This document shows positions 35,400 to 47,615 of a DNA stretch of 64,000 nucleotides, one piece after another. A program made the position numbers and the translations under genes. The stretch is from the NCBI RefSeq assembly GCF_036785885.1, contig NC_092316.1, positions 50,043,001 through 50,107,000 of the forward strand, given 5' to 3'. Origin of the DNA: Coffea arabica (lineage: Eukaryota; Streptophyta; Magnoliopsida; Gentianales; Rubiaceae). The notes beneath the pieces were generated by a model, which was not told the DNA's origin, searched no databases, and saw nothing but the letters and a program-made list of their open reading frames with translations. The first letter of the stretch is position 1; every line of letters begins with the position of its first letter.

Positions 35400-38093
35400 A
35401 AGGTATGTGAATTACCTTAGCTTTTTGAACTCCAAGAGCTATGGTCCTAAAATTGTGGACACAATTGGAACGTCAATTTGCTTCAAACAAGCTATGCCAA
35501 CGTCAGCTGAAAAAAAATAAAAATTTCAGCCATAATTTTGTTTTAAAAAAAAAAAAAAGCGACGTGTGGCATGCAATGGCGGGACAAGTTCTTATGGTGG
35601 GCCATGCTTATCTTTAATATCAAGTACGGCATTATTTAGTCACCATGGTGGGTGATGTCCCTTCTTATCACACGAAGTAAAAAAAAAAAATGGGAGGGAG
35701 AAAAATCATCAACGACAAATCTTGCCTTGCTTCGCAAGAACAAACATTCAAGAAAAAGACGTGGCGCGGGCATGCGTTGCTCTAGTCAGCTACCATCAAC
35801 AAAATTGCATGCAAACTACTTGAATTGCAATTTGAATAAAGAAGCAGTATGGACCTGGCTGTGAATCAAGAAGGCCATGGTATGCAGCAATGGAAAGAAA
35901 ACACGTGCACTTTGCATGCAAGAGAGTAATCAGATGCTTAAAGTTTCTTGGCCCCGAATTCAATTGTTAATCTATGCCCATTAAATTTCAAAAGAGCATT
36001 CAGATGTCAACGATTCGGGGACACTAATAAACCCGAGTTTGAAAATTTCAATCCTACAAGCATAGCAATCACTGATTATTTCATGAAAGTTTGCCCGTTC
36101 AATTTGAGATAACAAACCATCATCCAGTTTCACTGGGAGGCAAATTTTCAGTTTGGTTCATGACTTAATCCAGTGAGTTTTGATTCGATAAAGTGGGTTA
36201 TCAATCCAGTCAGCAGCGACAAGTGCAAGAAAAAATTAAAATCCCAGCAATGACAAACGTGAGAAAATTGAATCTCTTAGCAAGAAAGTTTCCAGATGAG
36301 ATTGTCAATTACCTGGTGTGAAGCTGACGGCTTGTAGTTCTTCAAGAAAGCTGGAAAATTTCGGTCTAAACGAAAGCTGGAAAACGGCACGAGCTAGAAG
36401 ACTTCGCAAATTGTAATTCTCCAAGCAAGCTGAAAAAAAAAAACCTCGCAAGTTGTGTTGTGCAGGTTGTGTCTCTTCATATAGAAGAAAGGAAATCAAT
36501 ATCTTATACAAGGTTGCTTGGAAAACTTTGGCAGTATTCAAATTAGGAAGCTATTAAGATTTGGAGGGTGCGCGTTGGCCGAGAAGCTCGTGCATGCCAC
36601 AAGTTCGTTTTAAGCGCTTTCTGGTTTTAATGCTTTGCTGGGTACGTGAGAAGCTTGGAAAGTGAGGCAATACATGCTTACTTGAGCAAATTGTCCAAAA
36701 GCTTTGTTGCCTAAAGATTCGTGACTAGTCTTTTGGAACATTTGGTATTCTAAGAGTCAACAAGGCTACCATCCGGGCAACAAATTTGTCTTTGGAAACT
36801 AACAAGGCGCTGCAATGATACAACTCCAATAGCTTGGATTTGATTTCCAAAAAGGGCTACGCTTAAAATATGAGGAAGTCCGTGCATGTGGTTGTTTATA
36901 GTAATTGGGATGTTAAACTTACTACTGATGCTTCATTCAAGATTTGGCAAGTTCTAGCTATTTTAGAAATCATGCGACTTGGAAATATAGGTCCAATAGC
37001 TAATTTAGAAGTTACATATTCACTTCAAAGGATTTATATTGGAGTTGGAAGGCTATTGGAATCTGCGAACCTACATTGTCTAATTGGTTTGGGCAATTCC
37101 CAAGTTGATGAACACTGATTGCGCGGCAAAGGCAATTGCCTAGCATTGTTTTTAGCAATTACCTTTTCTTAGCAACATTCGGATTGGATGTCTAATGGTT
37201 TGCCGTATCATGGAATATGGAAATGATTGAGAGTGGTACATTTCTAATTCTCTAGGAATCAATTGCAAATAAAAGGGAAAGTGGGCTCGTGATTCTTTAA
37301 AGCATTGAAGCCACGGCAGTATGATTCTATACATGAATCAATTGAAAGCTACAAGTTTCGGCAATTGTGCTTCTTTAAATCAAGCTTAAGAAATCAATTC
37401 CAATTTGGAAGCTACAAGTTTCGGCAATGGTACCTCTTTAAATCAAGTTTAAGAAATCAATTCCAATTTGGAAGCTACAGGTTTCGGCAATGGCATTTCT
37501 TTAAATCAAGTTTTAGAAATCAATTCCAATTTGCTTGTGAATAGGATTCGGCAGCCATCGATTTTGCTTCCTGGTTTGAAACCTCATGTAAGGTACCAAT
37601 GGCCGGCTGGAATTTGCAAAGGCTGATTATAACAAGATCATGAACTTGGAAAGCTGCTAAATTCGAGTAACTTCCAATTAGCTGAGATGCGAATTGGAAA
37701 TTATCTAGCAAGTCTGCCGCATCTAATTTTGAGTCCTGAAGTGTGAAGACATTTCCTAATCCTTGCACCACGTCTCGGCTCTCTAAGGTGGAAGTTTCAT
37801 GATAAGTATTCCACCGAACAAAGTGATAGCCATGCTTTGATTATTAGATGTTGGGCGGTGCAATGGTCATAGAAGTTTCACGAGACTAATTGCAAGCAAC
37901 AGATTCATTGTAATCACTTGGGTAATGATCCTACGCATTGCATTTTGGCGTAGACCACACGTGGTTCTTATTGCTCGTTACCAAATTGGCAAAGAAATCA
38001 GCTTCCTTTTATTAAAAAAAAAAAGAAAAAAAAGAAATGAAGTACTTCAAATCTCAATTTCAATCCTTGACAAGCAAGTCTCAATTGAGTCTT
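35400..38093. other. Tat element 3' region, non-coding
   Basis: No supportable gene. It contains A runs near 35,540, 35,683 and 36,433, and three 63-bp tandem repeats at about 37,344-37,540. It presumably holds the promoter of the antisense gene, but I cannot point to one. Confidence 0.5.
37344..37540 (+). repeat. Three tandem 63-bp repeats
   Basis: Units begin near 37,346, 37,409 and 37,472 and share AAGCTACAAGTTTCGGCAAT and TTTAAATCAAG...AAATCAATTCCAATTT. The period of 63 keeps a frame open, but no start or domain supports a protein. Confidence 0.85.
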
Positions 38094-38107
38094 GAAGTGG
38101 GGGCATT
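38094..38107 (+). other. Polypurine tract of the Tat element
   Basis: GAAGTGGGGGCATT directly before the 3' LTR, the expected place for the plus-strand primer. Confidence 0.75.
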
Positions 38108-38829
38108 TGTAGACAAAGAAATTTTATTTAATTTATTTAGTCGAGATTTATTAAATTGATCTTGACTAAGTTAAATTAAATTATAGAAGTCCATTATGTT
38201 TTGGACCGTCGAATTGGGCCAATATTATTTGGGCTATTAAATCAAATTAAATCCATAATGTCCACTTAAGTTGGAGTGAATTAATTGATTTATTAATTCA
38301 TAATGGACTATCTGGGTTGGCCCATTATTTAAGCCCAAGTTAAATGGGTTTCTTGGGTAACAAGTGATCCAAAAAGCAGGAAGATTCTAAGGGCTTTCTT
38401 GAAGACCTAGCCTACATATTTTGGCTATAAATAGAGGTCTTCCCCCAAGGCAAAGAGATAGAAAAATCCCTAACATTCGGAGAAGCTCTGTCAAATTCCC
38501 TCAAGAGCTTTCTTCCTCAAATCCAAGTCCAAGTCAAGTCAAACAAATCCTCCTGCTGTCGGTGTTGGAGACTCAAAGTTCCAAGTGTTTGACGCCATCA
38601 TCAAATCAATCGTTTTTTACGCCGAAATTGTAGGAAACACCCTTTCGATTGGAGAACAAGTCTTTTCGACCCTTCAATTGAAGCTATTCGAAGAAAAGAA
38701 TCAGGGGATTAATTTCTTTGATTCAAGAATTTTCAGAGATTGTAACCCGCTTATTATTTGATTTAATCAATTTGATATTTGTGCAAGTTTTCTTGTCTTT
38801 TATTTCAGGCAACAAAATTTGTGCTTACA
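38108..38829 (+). repeat. 3' LTR of the Tat element
   Basis: 722 bp, the same length as the 5' LTR, with about 11 substitutions and no indels by eye. It ends GTGCTTACA and is followed by the GGGAC target duplication. Confidence 0.93.
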
Positions 38830-38834
38830 GGGAC

Positions 38835-39426
38835 CACACCAACAGATTTCAAACAAATAATTGTCTACACATTAAAGCCCATGCAGCCATTAAAAAAACC
38901 CATACCGTTGTTTCTGTGCAATACAATTGATTAAAAATTAGAAATTTCTAAAATCGAGAAAAAATTGCAAAATCTAACCTTAAGGGCTGTCCAAGCTCTC
39001 AGAATCTCCTTTCACAATCTTCAAATTCAATTCTGCCGTCTGTTAACAACTTCATCGATTGCCCGTTTTTCCATTCAAGATGCTGGTGAATTTTCAAGTT
39101 TTTTAATGGAGGTTTTGCTAAGGCTTCGGGCACAAGTGAAGAGAAAGTGACCCGACAATGGCAAAAAGGAAGAGAAAGTGACCTGACAATGACAATAACA
39201 AAAGGGAACCTTTTGTCTGTTCCTTTTGTGTTCCTTAATTTCTTTTTCTTTTTCTATCCCGTGCCAGATGGAGGGAAATTTTCCTCCATTATTCCAGGGT
39301 AATTTTGGAAAGTTGCGTTTCATAAACCAGCATTTATGGGCATTTTGGGTTGTTCAATATTTTCATAAGGATATTATTGTCTTTTCAATATTCTGTTTAT
39401 GTCCATTAGAGTTGACCGTTAGTTTT
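38835..39426. other. MULE sequence upstream of the transposase
   Basis: The MULE segment between the Tat insertion and the right TIR. Being upstream of the minus-strand transposase, it should hold its promoter and 5' leader. No frame on either strand is convincing. Confidence 0.5.
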
Positions 39427-39518
39427 TGGGGTAGACTGACGAAAATCAAAAGTTAGGGGGTAAAGTGAGAAATGGTCTATACTTAAAGGGGATAAAGTGC
39501 AATTAACCCTAACGAAAA
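39427..39518 (-). repeat. MULE right TIR and target duplication
   Basis: Inverted partner of 12,048-12,130, followed by TAACGAAAA (39,510-39,518). The single mismatch to the left copy, T versus C, makes a CG here, so it may reflect methyl-cytosine decay of the left copy. Confidence 0.88.
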
Positions 39519-42500
39519 TGTCAAAAACAAATTGATACGTCTAAGAGTTAATTACAATAAATCCTCTTAAGGTATAGCCATTTTACATTTTACCCTCTAA
39601 TATCATATTTCTCTTAATTTTTAAATTTTCTCCTAAAATTATTAGTCAACTCCAATAAATAATGTTTAAAAAATTAATATCCCTAATATAATAATAAAAA
39701 TTATTTTATATTTATGGATTTATGTCTTGTTAAATTTTATACCCATAATTACAACTTTTTAAGATAAAGAAAAATATATTGATCATTTCACGTGATAAGT
39801 GAAAAAATAAACTATGAAAATATTATTAAAGGTCTATGTATTTTGTTAAACTCCCAAGCTTGCTGTTAATTTGAAATCCAAATTTGTGAATTCGGTCCTG
39901 ATTTTAGTACGATCCTAGAGTTTATAAAAATATAACTAAATTAATAGAGTTTTGTAGATTAAATACATATTATATAAACTAAGAGATGCCTTAATAATTT
40001 AGAATTGAAAATCTTATATTTCACAAATATAGAACAATACATTTGATTTTCAAATTTTTTTACCCCAAAAATGAAATAATGTTTGGAGTCATTTAAACTT
40101 TTATATATTGGGATGTAATACTAGAAATTACACATTTTAGTTCAAGAACTTTACTTTTTTTGGCTAACATTGAGTTTTCTACATCTTTTTGTATACGTTT
40201 TAATGAATAATAAGTTTATTAATAAATACAATTTTGATTTTCTTTTTTGTATTTTTTGGTAGGATCTTATGATTCTACAATTCTATGCACGATTTGTATG
40301 ACTTTGAAAATGATCCAAGTTACAAAAACCTTGGTTCATATTGAATTAAAATATGAAATCACATTTTATGAATTTGTTGTTAGGAAATAGACAACTTGTT
40401 AATGACATTTCCCTTAAACAACTAAACATAATCAACAAATGAATGATTACTGTCAAGGGTTCAGCAGAGCCCGAGTTTGCCATTGTTAGTGAGGCTATTC
40501 TTTTTCATACGAAAGAAACAATAAAATACTAGCGCATGGTCATTTTGCGAGTGATTAGTGAAGCAATAATGTCAGCGGTTTGATATGGAAAATATTTTCC
40601 TCTTGTTTATTTATTTATTTATTTGCTTTGTGATGATATATTTCGCATAGTCATTACTTATACTAACTAAAACACAATAATAAATCTAAAAGCTAACGGA
40701 AAATTATGTAATTACCTTTCTCATCTACATCTCATCCACATAATATATAATTGAAAATGAGTTACTAGAATTTATCAACCACAGCATAAAACTTGATAAT
40801 ACCACAGCATAAAACTTGATAATACATTGCTCCAAGGCATCCGACTCTGGTATTTTTGATGCCAAGAGCATTGTTCAAAAGAGCTCTTCTGTAAGTAATA
40901 TGCAGTCACATAGAGAATATAGTCATATCTCATAGCTATCTAGCAAAGTACATGCTATTAGATAGCAATACAAGTTAATAACATCAGAAGGGCATGATTC
41001 AAAAGAGGTTTTTATCAAAATTCCCTCCATTTAAGAACTTCGACCACTAAGGGTACATTTGATAAAACTAAAATTTGAAATTTGAGTTCATTAAATTATT
41101 ACATTATTAAATCTGATACATTTCAGTATATATCACATCAAGTGATAAGTGAATAGCTCATCACTTATTTTGGGAGCAAGTTTTACCTGAAAATTCAGTG
41201 CTACTTAATTAATTCAGATATTCAATTTTTTATTATCAAACATGTCTGAACGTTTTAAGGTCTGAATCCATTGGATTTAAGTGTTGAATTGGATTATGAA
41301 ACAAGGTCTAACACTATGATAACACAGCCACAAAATTAATTCCTGGATATGTATCCAGACATTGTCTATACTGCCACAATGAGTTCTGAAAATACAATGT
41401 ATTCCTTGAATTACAATTACATTCCATAGCTATCCAGCAAATTACAACATAATAAGTGGCAAACAGGTAACAATGGAAACATAACATCAGCCAATATTCA
41501 CTGCTAGATAAACAGTAACCAACTGAAGCAATCCTATGAGTTGTAAAAGGTTATGAGCAGCAATTGTGGTACAGAATTTGGCATGGCTCTGTCATTGATT
41601 GCCTATTCAATTTAAAGATTTTTCTGGATACTCCACAATTCTGGATAATCCAAAATAAGACCACGCCACAGGCTTCTTAAGGAGACCATTTGACAGTAGT
41701 TGGCCACCAAACAGACAATACTTTCTGAGCTCAGTGAATACCAACAAAAATTTTGAAAGTTGCAAAGAAGAAAACTCAAAAAATTATCTACGTACTTGGT
41801 GCTGGGTTAGCAAACAATTATAGCCGTTCAAGTATTTTTGGCTTGAAATCCAAAATGTTTAGGGGGACAAAATGGCAAAACAGAAGTTAAAGAGAAAAAT
41901 AACAGCATAGCGATCAAACAAACATTCAAAACTTTAATGAGGGTAGTTGTCTCTCTCCTGTCCTGGACCGTCCACCGTCTCACACCACTGCAATGGCTAA
42001 CCAAGCAATAATTTATGCAGTATAGTATTGAAGGAAAGGGAAATTAGACAGAGATGGCAATTCTGCATCCATCCACAGAGGAACAGAAGTTCATTTGAGA
42101 GAATGGTTCCTACACAGCATGATCCAATAAAATCTCTTTATCATCAGAATTACTAAACACTGGAGCCATTATATGGAAGCTATATATAATTGAGTGACTA
42201 GCCATGTACAAACTATCCGTTCAAGGACTTGATAAAAGTATCAACCTTTTCAGATTAGTTGGCCACAATCACTTCGGATTTCTGAATGTACAATGCAGGC
42301 ATTCAATGAAAACATATCACCAGGTTTTCAGCAGAGCAAATCACAAACTCCTAGATAGAAATTAGTACCAAATTAAGCATGAAGCATAACATCAACCAAC
42401 ATTCACTACCAAGTAAACAAATGCAACCAATTGAAGCAAAATAAAGCAAAGAAATTACGTTTTCTCTTCAAGACTCAAGTATTCCTGAACTTGATAACTT

Positions 42501-42708
42501 CTAAGATTAAGTATAACCAATCGATGACCAACCAACCACGAGTCAGTGTAAGCTGCAACAATCTATATCTCCAATTTTCTAGAAAAAAAGCATATGCCCA
42601 ACACTGATCCATTTACTCTTCAACAGAAGAAGGTTAGCCCAAGTCCCAAAAGATCAGCCAATTTCAATTCGATCACTCTTGTTTCTTTAGACACAACAAC
42701 ACTCTAAA
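39519..42708. other. Intergenic, with TIR-like block and MITE copy
   Basis: 39,547-39,670 resembles the MULE end in direct orientation. A 23-bp tandem repeat (ACCACAGCATAAAACTTGATA plus 2 bp) lies at about 40,778-40,824. The segments near 41,480-41,535 and 42,386-42,445 resemble each other (ATTCACT...AAACA...CAACCAAyTGAAGCAA), a local diverged duplication. No gene is visible. Confidence 0.45.
41051..41310. mobile_element. MITE-like element, copy 2
   Basis: Aligns in order with 1245-1555: GATAAAACTAAAATTTGAAA, AAGTGATAAGTGAATAGCT, AGCAAGTTTTACCTG, TTAATTAATTCAGAT, GTCTGAACGTTTTAAGG. It starts GGGTACATTTGATAAA. Non-coding. Confidence 0.45.
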
Positions 42709-43233
42709 CTAACAAAATGAAAAAAAGCTACCAAAATTGCTTAGGAACTGCTCCATTTCCCGCTCTATAGCCTTTCTTATTTCATTTCGTATGCACAATA
42801 TAATTCCTTCTATCAGTGTCTTCAACCACTCTTGCATGTCTCCTTCCAACATTGTAGGTGCATCTTTTCCCCATTCTCTAAAAGTCAATCTCACTTCATT
42901 CACCTGCCTTATGGTTTGCCAAATGGTTACAACGCCTAGTGCAGCCCCAACTCCACCAATTATCCATTCTGGATTATCACATGTATAACTGACTATCTTG
43001 CCTAAAAACTGAGATGCATTTCCACCCTGCGTTTCTTGCCCTCCCACCACCACTGCCGCAGCTCTTCGTGGCTGGACACGCCGAGTTTGCAAATTCGGTA
43101 TCGATAGGACAGCATAAATTCCCCTCATCTCTTCCTCAATCTCAGTACTAAGCCCTCTACCAAAGCCCTGTTTTAAATGTTCAATTTCTTCCTCGAACTT
43201 TCTATTTTTCCTTCCCTCCATAGTTTCCATCAA
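42709..43233 (-). CDS. Unknown coiled-coil/membrane-type protein, member 1
   Basis: 174 residues from the first ATG. By alignment with the paralogue at 47,307 the third in-frame Met (MEGRKNRKFEEEIEHLKQGF) may be the real start. The N-terminal 40 residues are highly charged and helical, with the family signature EEEMRGIYA. A Val/Ala/Gly-rich segment, IIGGVGAALGVVTIW (about 105-120), could be a membrane helix. An amphipathic charged C-terminus follows (EWLKTLIEGIILCIRNEIRK). I do not recognise a named family. Two relatives lie on the same strand at 47.3 and 55.8 kb, sharing the N-terminal half but not this C-terminus. Confidence 0.6.
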   Translation of the reverse strand: MMETMEGRKNRKFEEEIEHLKQGFGRGLSTEIEEEMRGIYAVLSIPNLQTRRVQPRRAAAVVVGGQETQGGNASQFLGKIVSYTCDNPEWIIGGVGAALGVVTIWQTIRQVNEVRLTFREWGKDAPTMLEGDMQEWLKTLIEGIILCIRNEIRKAIEREMEQFLSNFGSFFSFC

Positions 43234-43584
43234 AATCTGGACAAAAATACGAAATTCCTAATCATTATCTGCTCGGAGAGAAAATGCAAATAACCAAAAA
43301 CAAAAAAAAAAAAACCATCAGACACTACTGTAATTAATTGCTCGATTACAACAATTTCAAGATTTAAAACTTCGAAACCCATGCGGCAATTATCATTATA
43401 CGCAAAAATATTTGACTCCTCTTTGAGAAATTAAATCAAGAGAAAAACCCTAAAACTATCTAATTGGGAAAACTGAAACAAAAAGAAGCGGAAAATATTA
43501 AATATCATCCAAATGAAAATTTTACAACCTATTAACAATTAATTAGAGTATTGGAATGTATCTGATAAACAAAAATTACAATAA

Positions 43585-45310
43585 GGGATAATTTCAGAAA
43601 CCTCCCCTGAGGTTTCTGATATTTATACTTACCTCCCCTATAGTTTGAATAATTACACTGACCTCCCCTGAAGCTACTAATTCTTTATAAATTCAGTCCA
43701 AATGATTAAAATATTATTTTGGAATAATTTCAGAAACCTCCCCTGAGGTTTCTGACATTTACACTTACCTCCCCTGTGGTTTGAGCAATTACACTAACCT
43801 CCCCTGAAGTTACTAATCCTTTACAAATTCAGTCCAAATGATTAAAATATTATTTTAGAGAGTGAAATTAGAATTTTGTACCTGATTTATCCTTTGTGCC
43901 ACATGTCCAATGAATGGCAAAGTATTACAAATTAATTAACAATTAATAAACTTTAACGAGCGTAGTTTATAAGCAAATACGTATTACCTATTTAAAGTAC
44001 CAGCTCTTTACATGAATTTTATTTTCAAACATTTACTTTATCACAAATATTTATTCTCAAATACAGATTTGTATTTACTCTCAAATATTTAATTTTTGTT
44101 AAATACAAAACCTACCAGTTTTTCTTCCGTAGAAATATTAATATAACATTTTTTCAATTTCAATTACAAATATTTATGTATTTAACATAAATTAAATGAT
44201 TCAGAATAAAATACTCATAAAGAGCTAATACTATACTCATGTAATGGATGAAAGCCATAAAAATTAACATTTTATAGGCCATTTCTTTTTTTTTTTTTAA
44301 ATTTTAATTTATATTAAATAGATAACCTATCGATTTTCTTTTTGCAAAAATATTATTGTAATACCTTTTAATTTTTAATTACAAATATTGATATATTTAT
44401 TGTAAATTAAATATTTAAAAATAAAATACCTGTAAAGAGTCGGTACTTTAAATAAGTTATGCGTGTTTGCCTATAAACTACACTCCTTACTTAAATCAAT
44501 AAACTACACTCCTTAACTTAAATCAATAAACTATACTCCTTACTTTAAATAGTGTAGTTTATAGGCAAATACGCATATTCTATTTAAAGTATCGATTCTT
44601 CACAGATATTTTATTTTCAAATATTTAATTTATGATAAATATATTAACATTGTAATTAAAAATAAAAAAGTGTTAAAGTAATATTCTTGCAAAAAAAATT
44701 AGTAGGTTATCTATTTAATATAAATTAAATATTTTTTAAAAAATAAACGGCCTCATAAACTATTAATTTTTTATTACTTTCATCCATTACATGAGTAAAG
44801 TATTGGCTCTTTATGGATATTTTATCCTGAATCATTTAATTTATGTTAAATACATAAATATTTATAACTAAAATTGAAAAAGTGTTATATTAATATTTCT
44901 ACGGAAGAAAAACTGGTAGGTTTTGTGTTTAACAAAAATTAAATATTTGAGAGTAAATACAAATCTGTATTTGAGAATAAATATTTGTGATAAAGTAAAT
45001 GTTTGAAAATAAAATTCATGTAAAGAGCTGGCACTTTAAATAGGCAATACGTATTTGCCTATAAACTACGCTCGTTAAAGTTTATTAATTGTTAATTAAT
45101 TTGTAATACTTTGCCATTCATTGGACATGTGGCACAAAGGACAAATCAGGTACAAAATTCTAATTTCACTCTCTAAAATAATATTTTAATCATTTGGACT
45201 GAATTTGTAAAGGATTAGTAATCTCAGGGGAGGTCAGTGTAATTGTTCAAACTACAGGGGAGGTAAGTGTAAATGTCAAAAACCTCAGGGGAGGTTTCTG
45301 AAATTATCCC
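43585..45310. mobile_element. Fold-back element with long inverted repeats
   Basis: The outer ends are GGGATAATTTCAGAAACCTCC (43,585) and its inverse ending at 45,310, flanked by AATAA on both sides (43,580-43,584 and 45,311-45,315). The arms run inwards for about 780 bp each: 43,721-44,484 pairs with 44,551-45,310, down to GCCTATAAACTACACT / AGTGTAGTTTATAGGC. The left terminal 136 bp is present twice in tandem (43,585 and 43,721), the right end once. Between the arms lie three partial repeats of ACTCCTTACTTAAATCAATA. There is no coding capacity. Class uncertain: a MULE-type or other terminal-inverted-repeat derivative. Confidence 0.82.
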
Positions 45311-45315
45311 AATAA

Positions 45316-47306
45316 AAATATAAGGTAGGCCCAGACTTGCACGAAAAGAGCGCCTAAATTTGGGATTTTGAATTTCGAGTTTACTCTCCGCGTTACCCTC
45401 ACCGCCACACGATGCCTGCTTGGAAAAAAAATTTTAGTATCATGGTTGGTTTTTTGTGATTTTATCAACTCCGTCACATAAAATTTGTCATATTTGTTAC
45501 TTTTTTCTTATTCCAAATTAATTGTCATTTTAAAAAAGTCAATCCACTTTTTTCAATGAAATTTTATCTTCATCCTTCGTGTGGTAAATCACTCATTCCT
45601 CATAATTATCAATATATCAAATAAAAGATGGTATGCCACTAAGGATATAAAAGAAAATTAAAATTTCTCTTTCCTATTGATATCATTATACATAAATTAC
45701 ATGTTCTCTAAAAAATGACAAATTTGATGAGGCAAAAGGAATATTGGCTTGATGTAGTTGGTTTTTTAAATCAATGAAATAGTGCTACTTAGACAACTAA
45801 GAATCACACAAATTTTACTTTTCCATGACACCACACCATGGTCTCCCACCTATGAATCTCGTTGCATTTTGTTTTGATTTTTCTAATAAAGCGTCTCATA
45901 AATTTTCTATTTTTTCTGGGGATTTTAGTAAGAATTTTCTATTCTCCTAAGAATTCCTATGGAGTTTTTTGTTAGATTTGAATTTATTTTAGATCTAATT
46001 GTAAGATTTGAAATTCTTTTGGGTATTAGATCTATTTTGACAGAACTTATCATCACAATAAGATTTTAAAACTGTTGATTAGTAGATTTAGCGATTGTAA
46101 TATGCATAGAAAGGAACTACAGTGATTTATCTATTAGAAAAAAACTTGATTTTTTTCTTATATTTTTCAGATTTGTTCATAATTTTTTTGGATCTATTGT
46201 ATTTGTTTGTTAAATTACATAACTATAATTTCTAGTACATGTTTAACTAGTCATTAAAACAATGATGTAAATTAAATTGTGCTGGATGATTTTCTAGCAA
46301 TTTGTTAATGAAATTTACTTTTTATATAAAAAAAAATTGTAAAGTTGATGAACTCCACAATCTTGTCTAGAGTGTTTTTATTTCAAAAACTAAATACTAA
46401 ACTTGTCAAGTAATTTGTACGAAATGTGATAAAATTTCTCATGTCCTTCTATTAAATATCAATAAGGATTATTGATTTACCAACCATAAGTGTGTTTTTA
46501 TTCTAATACGAGGTGCTATAGGATGTGTAATTTTATTTGAATCTAATCAATGATAATTTTAGCAAAATTAATTGCATGGGCTTATAAAATCAATAATAAT
46601 GTACCAAAATAAGGATAATGTGCTGATAGTAGTCAAAAGGTGCCAAAATATCATAACAAAATAAAATAATAAAATCATTAATTTGCACCATCTTTTATCT
46701 AGTTAATTTTGCTAACAATATTAGTAATTGGGACCTTATAAATCAATGATAATGTAGTAAAAGTGGTCAAAAAATTAATGAATCATAGTTAGAACAAAAC
46801 GATACATAGTCATTAATTTTCACTACTCTTTATCTCATTAATTTTGCAAATGTATTCATTGATTGGACTTAAATTAGATAAACTTGAGACTTTAGGGTGC
46901 AAAGTATCCAAAATTAAGTGCTTAGTGTGTAAAGTGTGTAAAATTGAAGTTTAAGACACAAAATGGGGAAACGATACATGTTTGGAGGTGCAAAGTGGAA
47001 TTTGTCCTTTGTAAAGTCAATTTTGCCTACAACTGCATCAAAAACTAAGCTTGTTTATTTTATAAAGTTCTAGCAGCACTACACAAGTTGTAAATTTACA
47101 TACACACAGAAATTCAAATAGTTAGTCCCCATCATGAGATTTTAGATAAACTATTGAGTATGAACCTGCTTAAGAATACGAGAGATTTTGCAGTTGTTTA
47201 GTCATACAAAATAATAATAATAGTAATCAATGATTGAAAAGGTGTCTAAGATCATAAGATTTAGAAGTTATATAACTTTTCTACTGGCCTTATTGATTAT
47301 GATGCA
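45316..47306. other. Intergenic, AT-rich
   Basis: No gene is visible. 46,130-46,335 is the second copy of the dispersed repeat seen at 210-370, ending in an A-rich tail. 46,560-46,860 contains loose direct repeats built on TTAATTTTGC(A/T)AA and ATCAATGATAATGTA. Confidence 0.45.
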
Positions 47307-47615
47307 CTAAAATAGAATGAATAACAGCAAAAAACCTAGCGGAGGCAACGCGACAATGGCTACAACAGAAAGCACAGCTATGACTGCCATAAAGAGCGCA
47401 GCCACGGTTACAACAGCAATCGCAACAGGCACAACAACATGATTGCAGATCAAGCTCAACAACTCCATATCTAAAAAATGAGTTTGGGTTGAATTCGATT
47501 CTAAAATTTCAGCATGGATTCCCCTCATCTCGTCCTCCAACTCCTGAATTCGGCTCATATTGCCTTTGATTTGTTTAATTTCTTCTTCGAGTTTTCTGAA
47601 TCTTTTATCCACCAT
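47307..47615 (-). CDS. Unknown coiled-coil/membrane protein, member 2
   Basis: 102 residues. The N-terminal half is a charged helix (MVDKRFRKLEEEIKQIKGNM, then RIQELEDEMRGIHAEI). The C-terminal half is almost wholly hydrophobic, with two likely membrane helices split near ALFMAVIAVL and ending in LPPLGFLLLFILF. It shares the N-terminal signature with the genes at 42.7 and 55.8 kb and the whole layout with the latter. The start is supported because the ACTATGG context is kept in all three copies. Probably a small membrane protein with a cytosolic coiled coil; function unknown. Confidence 0.65.
   Translation of the reverse strand: MVDKRFRKLEEEIKQIKGNMSRIQELEDEMRGIHAEILESNSTQTHFLDMELLSLICNHVVVPVAIAVVTVAALFMAVIAVLSVVAIVALPPLGFLLLFILF

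Larger units (their letters stand above)
23470..38829 (+). mobile_element. Ty3/gypsy LTR retrotransposon, Tat lineage, 15.4 kb
   Basis: Two 722-bp LTRs (23,470-24,191 and 38,108-38,829), TG...CA ends and a perfect 5-bp target duplication GGGAC (23,465-23,469 and 38,830-38,834) define a complete element inserted in the MULE just upstream of the transposase start. The order is LTR, primer-binding site, gag-protease, RT, two RNase H domains, integrase, an antisense plant-mobile-domain gene, purine tract, LTR. Two RNase H domains and extra genes 3' of pol are known marks of the Tat lineage. I count about 11 differences between the LTRs (1.5 per cent), 10 of them transitions, so the insertion is fairly young. 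Pol has three in-frame stops, so the copy is not autonomous. Confidence 0.93.
12048..39509 (-). mobile_element. Mutator-like element with nested LTR insertions
   Basis: The left end (12,048-12,130) and right end (39,427-39,509) are inverted repeats of about 83 bp; both start GGGTTAAT and share CACTTTATCCCCTTTAAGTA and GATTTTCGTCAGT. They are flanked by TAATGAAAA (12,039-12,047) and TAACGAAAA (39,510-39,518), a 9-bp target duplication with one transition, as expected for MULEs. Inside are a GRF zinc-finger gene on the plus strand and a mudrA-type transposase on the minus strand. Removing the three nested elements (12,900-16,044; 18,106-21,414; 23,470-38,829) leaves about 5.7 kb, a normal MULE size. 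Both genes are broken, so the copy cannot move by itself. Confidence 0.88.
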
